This document shows positions 1-12,053 of a stretch of DNA of 40,657 nt, piece after piece. The position numbers and the translations under genes were made by a program. The notes under the pieces are model-generated. The model was not told the DNA's origin and made no database searches. It saw only the letters and a program-made list of their open reading frames with translations. Position 1 is the stretch's first letter. The number at the start of each line of letters is the position of its first letter. Origin of the DNA: Acanthamoeba sp. SK_2022b (lineage: Eukaryota; Discosea; Longamoebia; Acanthamoebidae); NCBI GenBank assembly GCA_027943245.1, contig JANDJZ010000539.1, positions 1 through 40,657 of the forward strand. Reading direction: 5' to 3'.

Positions 1-682
1 AGCAGCAGCTCGCCCAACCCGCCACCAAGGGACACGTCTTCTGGCAAAGTGGTGGACGAAGGCCCTGTGGCCGCGTTCCTCGTACAACGGGGCCAGCACT
101 TGGCGGCACTCCTCTACATCTTGGCCTTCCTTGCATACGCTTACAACATGTGGCAGCAAGAACACTTTAACCTGCTCGTACCGCACCTCATCTTTGTCAA
201 CTTATGCAAAGGCGTGCCCCAAATACTGAGCGCCGAAGTGACAGGGGGAAGCCAGCAGCTTCGCCAAGTGGTACGTGAGTGACGTGGTCGCGCTGGCGGT
301 GCTCGCGACTGGTGCTCTGCTCCGTTTGTGGTGCTATCGCACCCTGGCGCGCCACTTCACCTTCTCCCTCACCATCCTGCGCAACCACGAGCTCGTGCAG
401 ACCGGCCCCTACGCACTCCTCCTCCACCCGTCCTACACCGGGGCCGTGTTGGTCCAGGCCGGCTACCTGGCGCTGATGGTGTGGGACCGCCTGTGGTGGC
501 TGCAGCCGTGGCCTCTGTCGCTCGTCCGCTTCGACGTGGCGTGCGCCGGGCTCGCGCTCCTCACCGCGGGCGCCTTCTACCGACGGGTCACGGTCGAAGA
601 GGCCGCCCTTCGCCGCCACTTTGGCCAACGATGGGAGGCCCACGCCGCCACCCGCAAGCGCTTCATCCCCTTCGTCTTCTGA
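1..682 (+). CDS. Isoprenylcysteine carboxyl methyltransferase-like protein, 5' end missing
   Basis: Membrane methyltransferase of the ICMT family, which methylates the carboxyl group of C-terminal prenylcysteines; the family acts in the ER membrane. The last exon, in frame from about 257 to the TGA at 680-682, carries the family core: a helix ending LLRLWCYRTLARHFTF, then LVQTGPYALLLHPSYTG, a hydrophobic segment, and the C-terminal EEAALRRHFGQRWEAH followed by RFIPFVF. An upstream exon is open from base 1 in a different frame (Leu/Ala-rich membrane segment, about 85-215), so the window starts inside the gene. At least one intron must join the two frames. Several GT sites (150, 178, 196, 214) and AG sites (255, 258, 268) could do this and I cannot choose between them. 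The 3' end converges on the importin gene, 107 bp away. Confidence 0.8.
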
Positions 683-789
683 TGACCTGAAGAAGAAGAA
701 GAAGAGGGTGGCATGATAGGGCGACCTGTACAGGTTCACTTCAAAACAAGAACACAACAACAAAGCTGCGTAGTGCGTCGGGTCGGGCT

Positions 790-3700
790 CTAGGGCGCTT
801 CCTCGCCTAGGGTCTGCTGGACATACTGGCTGATGAAGGGCAGCAGGGGTTCGAGCCTCTCAATGTGCTCTGCGAGCTTGACCATGCGGTTGAACTTGCT
901 CAGCTGCACGACGAGCGCCCGCGCCACCGTTTTCCGTCTGCTCGTGATGAACATTCGCACGTGCGGATTCTCGCTGCGTATGCACACACGCACACGTCAC
1001 CGCCTCGTTACACCTCCTGGTCGCACATTGAGACTCAAGAAGGTGGGAGTAGGCACCTTCGGATGAAGCCGCACAGGATTTCGAGCACCTCGGCCATCTC
1101 CACGGTGTCCACCCTTAGGGGGAGATACTCGAGCCACGCGTCGATAGCACTGGGGAGAGAGGTGTGCCGCCAGGCCCGATCAGCAGAGAGGCGCACATCA
1201 CATGCGTCACACACACTCAACAGGTGGGGAGGGAGCGCTGTGGGTGTACCCGGTGAGGTTGGGCATGTTGTAGTAGTGCTTGCTAAAGACCTTGGCCTGC
1301 GCGCTCATCGTGTTGTCGCACACCCATTGACTAAGACGGAGAAAGACGACACACACACAAGCAGGTCAGCGGGAAGTCCCTGTTCGATCGTTACTGTGGA
1401 GGGAGGCAGGAACGGGGGGGAGGGGGAGAGAGAGAACGAGAAACGTACTCGGGCGTTTTCGGGTTGCCCATTTCCTCGCGCGACCGTTGCGCGCGTGCGT
1501 GCCACTTGATGGTGGCCTGCTGCAACGTGGCGAAGCTCTGGCAAAGGGCATCGCTCGTCTCCTTGTCAGACTCTGGCGCGGTGAGCTTGGCGCACACCCC
1601 GAGGCCTACGGGTGCGTGGGTGCGTGCGTGCATGCGTGCGTGCGTAGCAATCAAGATGAGCCTACAGCAGGCCCCTGGGGCTACGCCATAGGAGGGGAAG
1701 GGTGTACCATAGCAGGCGGCCTGCGAGATAGCGGGATCGGGGTGCGTGACGAAGCGAAAGAGAAGCGGGCATATGGTGCTGACGTAGTCGCTGTTCGCGT
1801 TTTGTTTCAACCGCGGTTGGGGAGAATGGACATGTCAGGTGAATCGCGTAGAGGGAGAGGGGGTTGACAGTGTGGAGCACGTACACGGGCTGCGGCATGA
1901 AGTCCAATACGCTGTCCAGCATCAGCAGGCAGCCTTGCTGCGTCGCAGGGAACGGCGTGTCTTGCTGTTGAAGACACGTTCACGGGCAAGCAAGGAGCCG
2001 TGCGTGAGCACGTATGTGTCCAACAATGCTCCTCCTTTCAATAGCGCGCATAAACGTACCAGAATGTTTTGCAGGCTGGGGATGATGTGGTTCAGCAAGA
2101 AGATGCCGTCGAAGGCCGAGGGATGGTACTGCATCAGGCCTTCCATCACCTCCGGGATGAGAGTGCTCGCAAGAAAAGAGGCTGCGCAATAAACGGGCGG
2201 GCAGAACAGGTGAGCAGCGCACGACAGGCCCACCAAGCACGCATGACATCCACAAGGCAGGAGATGCGCGGCCAAACAACGATAATTTAAAAGTGAGAAA
2301 AATCATTAAGACTGATCTATAGGCCACGCACCTCCTTCTCCCACTTCCTCGCCTGCCGGCACGCAACCAAATGAGAAGAAACGTGAGCAAAAAAATCAAA
2401 TATAACAGGCAAAAAATGCAAAAAAATGCGCGAAGGGTCGAGTACCGTCAAATCCTTGGTAGTGGTCGCTGTCATAGAGCACCGACAGTAGATGCTCAGC
2501 CGTGGCGTGCACCTCCTCCACGCCCAAGCACTCGCGCTTGGCCGTCGACAGCATCTGCGTACAACCAACGTTGAAACATTGGCGTGTGATGAGCGTCAGA
2601 GGCAGCAGGACACCGCCTAAGCGGGACCGCGTACCTCCTCCCACAAGGCGAACAGCTCCATGGACTTCTTGGGCTCCTGCACTCTCTCCCACGCGTTGGC
2701 GAGGTCCTGCCACAGGGGCTCGACCAAGTCGATCAGCACCACCTCGCTGGATACGCCGTTTTCCTCCTCGCCCTTATCGGCCGCAGCCGTGGCGGTGTCG
2801 ACCAGCTTGTCCTTTCCCTTGTGTTCTTCGGTGTCGTCGCCCTTGGTCACCTCCTGCTCAGGCTGTTGCGTTTCGCTGAGAGGCTGGTCGGCCGGGGGGT
2901 GCTGCGCCAGCGGGTCAACGAGGTGGTCCTTTGGTTTGCTCGGTAGCAGAGCTCGCACGGTACGCGTGGAGGCGTCGAGAGTGGCCTTGAGCGCCGTGAG
3001 CTTGTTCTCGTTGGTTTGGTGGTGCTCCGACGACTTGACGCGGTCGTAGATGCGGATGAGTGAAGGGATATGTCGGGAGAATGAGAGCTCCTTGGCGCCC
3101 ATCACCTCAAAGTTGTTGTCCACTAGCCGCAACACACGCTGCAGCATGTACTGCGCACGCGTGATGTAGGGATAGAACTGCTGTGCTCTGCACGCGCACA
3201 ACCACACAAAAATGCATTTAAAGCGTGAACGGAATGTGAAGCCTGCGGGGAGGAGGTACGCGTACCCTTCATCAGACTGGGCGAACATCTTGATAACGCT
3301 GCCGAGCGCGCCGACGGCTATTCGCTTGTCCCTGATCTCCCTCTTGTACACGTAAACGTTTTGTACTCCGCCTGCACGACACAAGCCACACAACACGGCG
3401 TCAGGCCACAGTGATGACGAAACGCGGAAATGAAGTCGGGCGGCCGCGGTACCAAAGTCATCCACGGTCTCGGCGACCTCCCAGCCGTCCATGTCCACTG
3501 GCCGGTCTTCGGTCATGAGCAGCACGTTGTCGCACTCGTATGCGATGCATTTCTCCATGACGTTGAAAAATAGACCCAGGTAGGGCGCGAACTCCATCTG
3601 AAGGCACAGGGCCATCCTGCCGAGCGCGCTTGCCACGTAGGAGGGCGTGGCCTGGAGGAGCCGCTTGACCGTGTCATCTGCGCAGTCACACAACACAGCG

Positions 3701-6630
3701 CGCTATTGGCATTAGAGATGAGAGCGCCGTCGATGTGGATGTGGAGTGCGTACTGGGATTGACGAGGCCTTCGATAAACTGAAGGGCACTGGCTTGAAAC
3801 TGCTGCTTTCCGGCGAGCGTGCCGACCTGGGTGGTGCAGCGAAGCACTCGGCCGATGGTACGCAGGTTGGTCTTTTCCTCGATGTCGTAGGGCACCTTCC
3901 GGTTGAGCATGCCCAGACACAGCTCCACCAGCCGCGGCAAATGCTGAACGCACAACGCAAATGCGTTACATTGTGTGCACATGCAGCGACGAGAGCGGTA
4001 CCTTCTTGAGCACGGTGTCCGAGAGCTGAGTGATGTTGAAGAGAGCGGTGACAGCGTGCTCCTTGACCTGTCCGCTGCCCTCCTTAACTAATTCGGTGAG
4101 CCCCTGGACAAGGCGGTCCGACCACTGCTCTTCCTCGGGCGAGTCCAGCTGCGGTAAGGCAGGGCTCTCCGGGGTTGCTTCGCTCTCTGGTTGGGGCTTG
4201 GTGTCTGATTCTACCGCGACTTCATCCAAATGCTGAGCCTCTGGCGGAGGTGGCAGAAGTTCGTCGACCGGATTCCCGTCGATCTCCTCCTCCTCGTCCT
4301 CGGCGTACACATTGGCGTCATCGTCGTTATCGTTTTCGTCCTCAAACTCGTCCCTTCTCGCGGCGGAGCCTTCGCTTCGCGATTTGTTTTGGAAAAAGTA
4401 GGTCATCGCTCGGCAGGTGGTGATCAGCACGCTCACCGAAGAGTCCTTGAGCCCTGTGATTACAGAACGCGAGGAAACAGAACAGTTTAGTTGTCCATAT
4501 CAGCGTTGAAGCTTCAACACAGAGAGCGACTACACATATGGGGGTGCGTACGCTCGTTAAAGACGGGCATCACCAACGAGAAGAACTTCTTGGAGAACTG
4601 AGGCACATACTTGGCCATTCTGCCCAAGCACACCGCTGCGGCAACCCGCAACCTGAAAGGCAGAGCGTCAACAGAGGTCCATTGAGCGAGCCAAGCCGGT
4701 TGGGTCGTACGAGATGTTGGGGTGCTGAAAATAGTGCACCACGGTGTAGACCAGCGGATCGAGGCGAGTCGGCGTCGCCACGCGCCCGTATGTCTGCCAG
4801 ACAATCCGCTCGTTAACTTCATCCGGGGGCAGTAGGGGAGTAAGAGGGTCACCTTCATCAAGGCGGCCAACGCTCGGAGGGCCGCGTGAGGATACTGCCA
4901 CTCCTGTTCGCACCTGAAGTACTGTCCGATGTAACTCATACATATCGGCACTATCGTTTCGTGTCCTGTAGCGACAAAGAGCGAGCAACGAATAGAACGG
5001 GCGCGGTTGGTAGGAGACCCTCTCGAGACTCTAGTGCGCTGAATTGGGAGGTTGGCGGTAGTACCAAAGGCTCTGATGATGGCCGACAACGCCCAGCCAG
5101 CGACAGCTGTCGGCGAATCCTTGCCATGGTGTTCCTCCTCGTCTTCGGTGCTGTCGTCTTCGTAGACGACTCCGTTGTCGGCAGATTCGTCGTGTCCCTC
5201 GGTCTCTTCCTTGCGTGGCTCCGCGAGAAGGTACAGGTACATCAGATGCCACACCAGGAAACGAAGAAAGTTGCCCTCCTTGCCCAGGACAGCCGCGTGC
5301 TTCGTCGAGAGGCTGATGAGCGGTTGCAGTGCCACGGATCGCAGGCGCCCGGGGACGAAGGGGGCGGTGGCGAGAGCCACCAGCGTCTGCACGTAGATGG
5401 GGATGTGCGGTGCCACGAAGGGCAACGACAGGTGGTCAAAACTTCGCAGGAGCTCCTCCAGCTTCTCGTAATCGCCCGCATTGCAGAGCTCCGAGATGGC
5501 CTGTTGCGCGTGTACACATGAGCTGAAAGAAGGCGATGGCGATGGCGACGAAGCACGAGCATGAATCGAGGGCCGTACCCGCACGGCATGAGGGAGGAAG
5601 GTGTTGAGGGTGACGAAACCGTTGAGACAGGAAGGCAGCTCCGAGTTGAAGGCATTGGTGATTACCATCAGCGCAGCGACCCGGAGCTGTGCGATCGTTC
5701 ATAAGCCGAGTGGTTAGCGCGAAACCGGGTCGGTCGTGTGAGAAGAGAGGGAGGAACATACGGAAAGAGGAGCGGTGTCGTCGGTGATGGTGCTGGACAG
5801 GTGAGGGAAAAGCGCTTTTTCCACGTAGTGGGCAGGTCCGTCTTCGTCGTCTTCGCCTTCTTCGTGCGACAGCAGGTAAGGCAGAAGCTGAGGCGGCATT
5901 GGTCACCATCGGACACGGATATCATCAAGACAAGAGCTCAGACGGCTAACAGGAGAGAGAAGAAGAAGAAGCTTGGGGGAGATCGGCAGAGCAACACGGA
6001 AGATGGAGGGGCACGTACGATCTCATGCATGACGCGTGCGAAGAGGGTGAGGCCGAGCTCGGCCAGCAGGTGACGATCGGCCTGCGAGGTGGCGGCAGTG
6101 TGGGTGGCCGGGTTGAGGCAGTACCGCAGAAGCTGCGCGAGATTGGCGACTTGATTGGGCGACTGCTCGACGTCGATCTCTTCACTGAGCTTCCAGATCA
6201 GGGACACCACGTTGTTGAGCTCGCGTCTAACCGGCACCGAAGTGGTCTCGTCCACAAAGACCATCTTCAGGGCATCCAGGGCCATCTGCTGCTCCGCCTC
6301 GCCGATTGGGTCGACATGCTCATCGAAGTAGGCGAACAGCAACTCGTGGCCCATGTTCAGGACCAAGATCTTGTCTCCCTCGCTGACGCCATCCGTGCGC
6401 AGAAAGGTGAAGATGCCGCGCAGGATCTGGTGGGGATTGCTCGCGGCAGCCTCATCAAAGTGGCTGATCACATCCTTCTGCAGTGGCGGACACTTGATGT
6501 TTTTCACAAATTCGAAAATGTCGAAGGGCCTGGGAGCGGGTGGGAGCGACGCTGCATCCTGTTGTGCCTCTCCGCCCTGTTGCACGGATGCTTCTGGTTC
6601 GGCATCAATGATTGGATCTTGATCGTCCAT
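790..6630 (-). CDS. IPO5: Importin-5 / Kap121-type karyopherin beta, HEAT-repeat protein
   Basis: Nuclear import receptor of the importin-beta superfamily, which binds cargo and RanGTP. ATG at 6630, stop 790-792, spread over well over ten exons. Exon peptides match IPO5 in order along its length: YEKLEELLRSFDHLSLPFVAP (5460-5400 region), EWQYPHAALRALAALMK, LRVAAAVCLGRMAKYVPQF, VKEHAVTALFNITQLSD, TNLRTIGRVLR, the DGWEVAETVDDFG block that corresponds to DDDGWEFVNLGDQQSFG of IPO5, DPAISQAACYG, and near the C-terminus AWLEYLPLRVDTVEMAEVLE. The last exon (790-973) ends FISQYVQQTLGEEAP. An acidic, Pro/Glu-rich segment of about 80 residues (about 4130-4360) interrupts two HEAT repeats. IPO4/Kap123 is the closest alternative, but the DGWE block favours IPO5. 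The exon calls come from homology and I did not resolve every splice site. Confidence 0.85.
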
Positions 6631-6744
6631 TAAGATTTAGTTTTTTTGTTTTTTGTATTGTGCGCTGCTTTCCCGCGCTTTTTATTTGTGCCGCCCTACG
6701 CCAGCACATGTCCCGCTGTTCGGAAGCAAGAAGCTCGGCCGAGC
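6631..6744. other. Short gap between two tandem minus-strand genes
   Basis: 114 bp between the wax synthase-like stop codon and the importin start codon. It must hold the 3' end signals of the first and the promoter of the second. The T-rich run at 6640-6660 (A-rich on the transcribed strand) is the only visible feature. Confidence 0.4.
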
Positions 6745-8455
6745 CTACTTGGGGTAGAAGCTGGGGATGGGGAGAGTGAGGTACGCTGGCAGCGGTGATG
6801 GCGCGCTGTTTCGCTGGAACGCTGGACCGCCGAAGATGAAAAGCGCCGGGTAGAGTGGCGAGGTCGCGAGGAGGAATGCCTGGGTGAGGCCAATGGCAAT
6901 CGGACGAGGCAGGTGCTGCTGAAAAGAGTAGTGGGTGTCTGGAGGTGAAGGTGAGTCAAGTTAGATCGGTGAGCAATGCACACGCCAAGCTAAATATTAT
7001 GTATTCAGGCCGACATACCAAGAACGCAGGCCAGGCCGTGAACGAGGAAGAAAAGGAACGAAGAGAGTGCTCCTGTCCCAAAGCAAGTCTTCATTGCAGC
7101 GCGGCGCATGTTAGCGCGGAAGGCCGGTGCACACTCAGGAGGGCGCACAGTACCATGGCGACGTGCGAATGCAGAACCCCACTGACCGCAAATGCGGCCA
7201 ACGAGGAGGCCGTAGGTGACCAGCGCGCCTGAAGTGAGCGATGGTGAGGATTGGTTAACAGGAGCTGCTACCGGAGGAGGAGCTCATACTCGCTTCCTCA
7301 AAGGAGTGAACACGGACTCGTGAAGCAGAGAGCCCACAAGGCGGTTGTAGCGACGACCCCAGAATTCACGCGGAGAGGCTGATCGGATAGAGTGAGATCA
7401 TGAACCCGCCTCTCCAAACTGAACGAAAGTGGAACCTACCTGATAAGAGCGCCCAGTCGTGGAAGGATTGAACCTGGAACCTGATCAGGTTCACACAACA
7501 AGAAAGAGCAATAGAGTAGTCAGTATCGGCGATCATGAGAAGAGGAAAGAGAACTCGGAAAGGCTTGAGACCTGTCCTTGGTGAGCAGCGAAACCAAGGC
7601 GATTTGGAGATCGTTCATGTAGTTTCCAAGCATGACTATCACCCCAAACATTGCCGTGTACTGCAAAGTCAACGTGTAGCTCTGCCGCACCACTTCGCCC
7701 CCGCCAACCTGACGCGACCATCATCACATACACGCGTGGTCAGCAAGGATTTAAACTCCAGAACTCCCGTGAGGTTGCCGAAGTGCACCTGTTCCAAGCT
7801 GTAGAGGAGCCACCGGTTCATCCAATTTCCTAGCACGAGCTTGCCCAGCGCAAGAGCGGCATTGTACGCTACTCGAGATCACAGAAGGATGAGCCATTGC
7901 GCTTGTGTGCTGTACGCGCAGTCACCACACGGCCAACGCACCGACGTGGCCCAGCCAATGCTTGCCCTCCCGCGGACTTGGGTTTTCTGACACGGGGAAG
8001 AAGAACCACAAGAACCTGGAGGCAAAGTCGCGCAGAGTGAGGGCTCGCCGCTGCGAAGGGACAAAGTCGAGTTTGAGTGAGTGTGAGCAGCCTGGATCTG
8101 AAGTGTTTTACAGCTTACCTCCTCATCGGGCAACAGCATCAAGTGCGTGAGGCGAATGGAGGCTATCCAGCACAGCGACGTGGTCATCATTGTTCCCGCC
8201 GAAAGCATGGGCAAACCATTGCACGTGTACGCTGTCAACCCTGGAACACAAAAGCACCTCGGTCAAGCTTGGTTTTGGCGTCCGTATCTCGCTCCACCCC
8301 CTTCTCTACCACCACCCATCGCGGGACGCACCTGCACAGCCAGCGGCGGTGACCACGCCGCGCAGCCAGGGGTTGGCAAGCGGTCGCACAAGGTAGTAGC
8401 TGCCCAGACCAAATGCGCAGGCTCCAAGAGGTGTCAGCAGCTTCGTCACGTCCAT
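6745..8455 (-). CDS. Wax synthase-like membrane-bound O-acyltransferase (MBOAT_2 type)
   Basis: Integral membrane acyltransferase; the family transfers acyl groups from acyl-CoA to alcohols or related lipids. I rebuilt ten exons: 8455-8332, 8240-8119, 8050-7942, 7871-7732, 7681-7572, 7480-7440, 7378-7290, 7228-7135, 7072-7019 and 6938-6745. All splice phases agree and give 358 residues. Family marks: TLRDFASRFLWFFFP in the N-terminal half; HDWALLSASPREFWGRRYN, the conserved FWxRRxN/H block (Asn about 227); and AFAVSGVLHSHV with the putative catalytic His (about 265) inside a hydrophobic segment, followed by FFLVHGLACVL. Length and multiple hydrophobic segments fit plant and algal wax synthases. 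The substrate cannot be read from sequence; a sterol or diacylglycerol acyltransferase in the same superfamily is possible. The start is the first ATG that leads straight into a membrane segment; the frame stays open further upstream. Confidence 0.82.
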
Positions 8456-8722
8456 CGTCGGTGCCGCAGCACAGCGAGCTTTACGGGCCGTTCCTGCCCG
8501 CTCCACGTTCGAGGAACGCCCATTGAGAATCCGGACAAAAAGCGGCCACGGTGGTGTTGGCCACCAATTTTCTTTCGGCACGCGCCAGTCCCGAATCTTC
8601 GAAGGAAACCTTGAGCTTCTACTACGGCATCTTATTAGCTTGTTATCGGGGACGTCCATCATCCATCGCGTGGCAGAAAACACGAGCCAAAAAACACATA
8701 TCTCCTCGCATCTTTCCGCGCC
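8456..8722. promoter_or_regulatory. Divergent promoter region, wax synthase-like and Rab7
   Basis: 267 bp between two divergent start codons, so both promoters must lie here or overlap the 5' ends. No TATA box is obvious. This is an inference from layout only. Confidence 0.5.
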
Positions 8723-9836
8723 ATGTCGAAGAAGAAGATCCTGTTGAAGATTATCGTCCTCGGTGAGTCGGGGGTGGGTAAGACTTCGCTGCTACTGCGT
8801 TATGTGGAGAGGAAATTCACCATGAACACCAAGTCCACGATTGGTGCCAACTTCCTCACCAAGGAGGTCGAAGGTACACCTTTTCCCTTCAAGCTAACCA
8901 GCCAACCCATTTGGTTGAATGCAAAAATCCCTCTTTCGTTATCCTTGTTTTGTTATCATTATTGATCATTCTTCTGCAGTCGACGACAAAATTGCCACTT
9001 GTCAGATTTGGGACACAGCCGGACAGGAGCGCTTCCAAGGTGCGCATGCAACCCTCTCTCAAGAAACAAAAATTCAACAAATCAGTTTCTCAATTGACGG
9101 GTACTTGCATTGCAGGCTTGGGCACAGCGTTCTACCGAGGTTCGGACGGCGTCATCTTTGTGTTTGACGTAACACAGAGAAGAACTTTCGAGGTTCGCTC
9201 CTGCCCTGCTGCAGAACCTCTTCATCAAAGTTCTAATCGCATTATGTGTTCTCTCTCCTCCAGGAACTCGAACACTGGAAGGAGGCGTTTTTGATCCAAG
9301 TCGGGCAGGAAGGCAACAAGGATTTCCCCATGATCATCATTGCCAACAAGATCGATCTTAAGGAGGAGAGGGTCGTGAGCAGGAAGGAGCTACAGGTACG
9401 TCACTTTCTGCAATTCGTCCTCATTGGCGGGTTCTTTCTTTTGGTGGGGCACCTGCCTATCCGAGCTGTTGCTTGTTCATTCGCTCTTCTCCATCGTGCT
9501 CCCCGTGCTCTCCTCTCTCTCACTTACACACAATGACGTTGGCGATACTGCGACAACGTACAGGAATGGTGCGCACAATATGGCCTCAAGTTTTTTGAGG
9601 CCAGCGCCAAGGAGGACGAGAACGTCGAGAAGGCCTTCGAAGAGATTACGAGGTGCCCACCCCCACCCCCACAACTAAACGCAAGCCATTCGCCTTTGTG
9701 GCCCGCCTGCTCACGACAGACGTGATCACAACCCTACAGGCTCGTCATCTCGAAGATGAAGCCCGAGGACATCATGTACGACACTGTAGATTTATCCGTC
9801 GGCGAGAAGAAGGAGGACAAGGGCTGCGACTGCTGA
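8723..9836 (+). CDS. RAB7: Rab7-like small GTPase
   Basis: Rab GTPase that in other eukaryotes directs late endosome/lysosome or phagosome maturation. Six exons (8723-8873, 8980-9039, 9116-9192, 9264-9395, 9564-9652, 9740-9836) give 201 residues with all phases consistent. Visible motifs: P-loop GESGVGKTS, switch [11 protein letters not shown] (the Rab7 signature is IGADFLTKEV), [28 protein letters not shown], and EASAKE (G5). It ends GCDC, a CxC double-prenylation tail. The isoprenylcysteine methyltransferase-like gene at the left edge acts on this class of tail, though the proximity need not mean anything. Introns are GT-AG and 70-170 nt long. Confidence 0.95.
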
Positions 9837-10321
9837 GTGATGTGCGCTCTCGTGAGGGTTTGCTTTCTTTGAAACATGGCAAGACTTATGACCAATCCTT
9901 GTTAATTTATTATTTTTCTTCCACACAAAAAATCAATTGGCCAGGCGAAACCTTTTTTGTGTCTGTGGCCTGCTTTTGGTAGGTTGCTCTGCGGTTGTTG
10001 TTCAACAAAGAGGAGGCGTATGGTGAGACGTGGATAAGGAGGTGCCAGCTGCCAGGCTTGGTGATATCACCCCAATCTTTCCTCCTCCGGACGTTGTTGG
10101 AGGCGGCTCCTCAGTGTTCAAGCTGAGCTCCCTCTCTCGGACTGAAAGAAGAGATGAATCCATCAAGCGATGGACAACGCCCTGCGAAGAAGGAACCAAC
10201 TCTTGAGGTTAAGAAGGATATCAAACAAGAGTCCGTCACCCCGCGACGAGGTTGGCCTTTCCTTCTATCGAATCATAGATTCCCCCCCCCCCCCTAACTG
10301 CACCACTTCCCAGCAGCAACA
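9837..10321. other. Intergenic region between Rab7 and the BTB gene
   Basis: 485 bp. It should hold the Rab7 3' UTR (AT-rich at 9890-9950) and the promoter of the next gene. A run of about ten C residues lies at 10286-10297, just before the BTB start codon. No RNA gene or conserved reading frame was seen. Confidence 0.4.
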
Positions 10322-11619
10322 ATGTCCAGCTCAGATCTGGATGTCAGCGGTCTCGAGTGCAGCCTGGAAGCGCTGAGCAAGATGCTCGAGGGCAGTGTGA
10401 CGAAGGTGAGGAACGATCTGCGCTTGCTTGCGCGGAAACTCGACTTAGCTGAGTCAGCCATGGACCTCCGAGAAGTAAGGGGGGGCTCACCTCTGGTGAC
10501 CGTTCCGGTCTCCTTGCCCTACCTGCCACCGCCAGACCATCAGATATTGCCTTCGCCTCTCAGGTTGGACGTGAACAGCCCTGGACGGGGCCCGCCCTCC
10601 AAGCCAGGCGGCACCGTCATCCCCAAGGGCAAGATGTCCATCGTCCTACCGAGCGAATTACTGGTCAACATGGACTCTAGTCAAGAGGGCTTCTCCTTTA
10701 CCTCCACGCCGTTTGGTTTCAGTGGCTCCTACAAGTCAAGGAGTGAGTTGCTCGAGGAGAGCAGCGGTCTAACGGACGATGAAGAATTCGAAAACGAGGA
10801 AGACATGGAGTCGTCAGTATTCTCGTTACAGCCCGACCCAACCAACGACGAGGTGGTAAAGTTCAACGTGGGCGGTAGGCGGTTCCAAACCTACAAACAA
10901 ACCCTGCTTCGGCTGCCCAACAGTTTGCTGGGTCGATACGTCACCTCAGAACACTACACCAAGGAGAAGAGGTGAGTATCGGCCAGATGTATACACCTTC
11001 ATGCATTGGAGCTTACGAGAAATGGCCAACAGAACTCAGACCAGCAGATCAAGAACAAGGGAAGTGTTCTTTGATCGCAACAGCACAGCGTTCGAAGCCA
11101 TTCTCGACTTTTATCGCACCGGTATGCTGATTCATCGGCTTATGATCCTACCTCAATGCGATCAGAAGCTCAAAGCTCTATCCTCCTGCTAGGGGTGCTA
11201 CTCAAGCCGCCAGAGTTGCACGAAGAGATCTGGAAGGGGGAGCTGAGCTATTGGGACGTTAGGGAGGCCAGCTTTGACATCAAGGGAGATAAAAAGAAGA
11301 AGGAGAAGACGGCAAAGCGAACGAAAAAGAAGAAGAAGAAGACCTCAACGAAGGACAAAGAAGGAATGGAAGTCCGCGTAACCTCCCCCGTCGGTCGAAG
11401 TTGGGAGGAAGCAGACCTACCACGCACTAAGACCAAGTTCCAAAGCCCTCGGTAACTTCCTCCGGCTCTTGAGCTCGGCACCCACCCTGCCTCTCATTCA
11501 ACTTGTGCTCCCGCGACAGGCTAAGCGCAAAGATACGAGGTAACCCGGCCTCGCTAAAGGACGTGAGCCTCAAGACCAAGGATTCCAGGGACGACGGGAC
11601 CACGCCAAGTACACACTAG
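10322..11619 (+). CDS. BTB/POZ protein with potassium-channel-tetramerisation (T1) domain, KCTD-like
   Basis: Four exons (10322-10971, 11060-11121, 11193-11451, 11520-11619) give 356 residues with consistent phases. The first ~175 residues are Ser/Pro-rich with an acidic patch (SGLTDDEEFENEEDMESS) and no recognised fold. Residues ~178-275 form a T1-type BTB domain: VVKFNVGGRRFQTYKQTLLRLP, then EVFFDRNSTAFEAILDFYRTG, then a LKPPELHEEIWKGELSYW helix region. No transmembrane pore segments follow, so this is not an ion channel; it fits KCTD-type adaptors, many of which serve cullin-3 ligases. The tail after the domain is very lysine-rich (about 11288-11345), nuclear-localisation-like. The partner is unknown. 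Confidence 0.85.
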
Positions 11620-12053
11620 CCCTCCCTGCCCCTCCCGCGCCTTGCCCCTGGGCTCTTCCCTTTACCATCTAACCACCTGCATCATCGGGAGCCAGTTGAT
11701 ATTTCCTCTCCGCCGCAGCCCAAGAAGCAACCAAAGGATAGGGCATCAAAATATATGACGGCGTCGGAGGTAGGGTAGTGTGTGTGGTCGTGATCACGCG
11801 GGGAAGGTTGTCTAGTAGTATTCAATAATGTCCGTGGCGTGATTTAATGGTGGCAGACGGGGGTCTGGTAGGCGGGAGCGACAAAATGTGGAAGAAGAAC
11901 AGGAGATCCTTCGACGTGTCGCTGGAGAACGAGTAGACGAGAAGCAGGGTGGCAGGAGAACGAAAACAACGGCGCGAAGGATTGTACAGTCGGCGGTCTC
12001 ATCAAATGCATGCCGCCACAAAGCCTCACGAGCATTGGGGGGGAAATAACACT
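11620..12053. other. Convergent intergenic region, BTB gene and VWA8
   Basis: 434 bp between two convergent stop codons. It presumably contains both 3' UTRs. Reading frames that pass through it look like chance; nothing else is visible. Confidence 0.4.

Noticed and set aside
7150..7230. Long minus-strand frame through the last part of the wax synthase gene (GALVTYGLLVGR...)
   Set aside because: Splice phases and the family motif SGVLHSH show that the frame one base over is the coding one.
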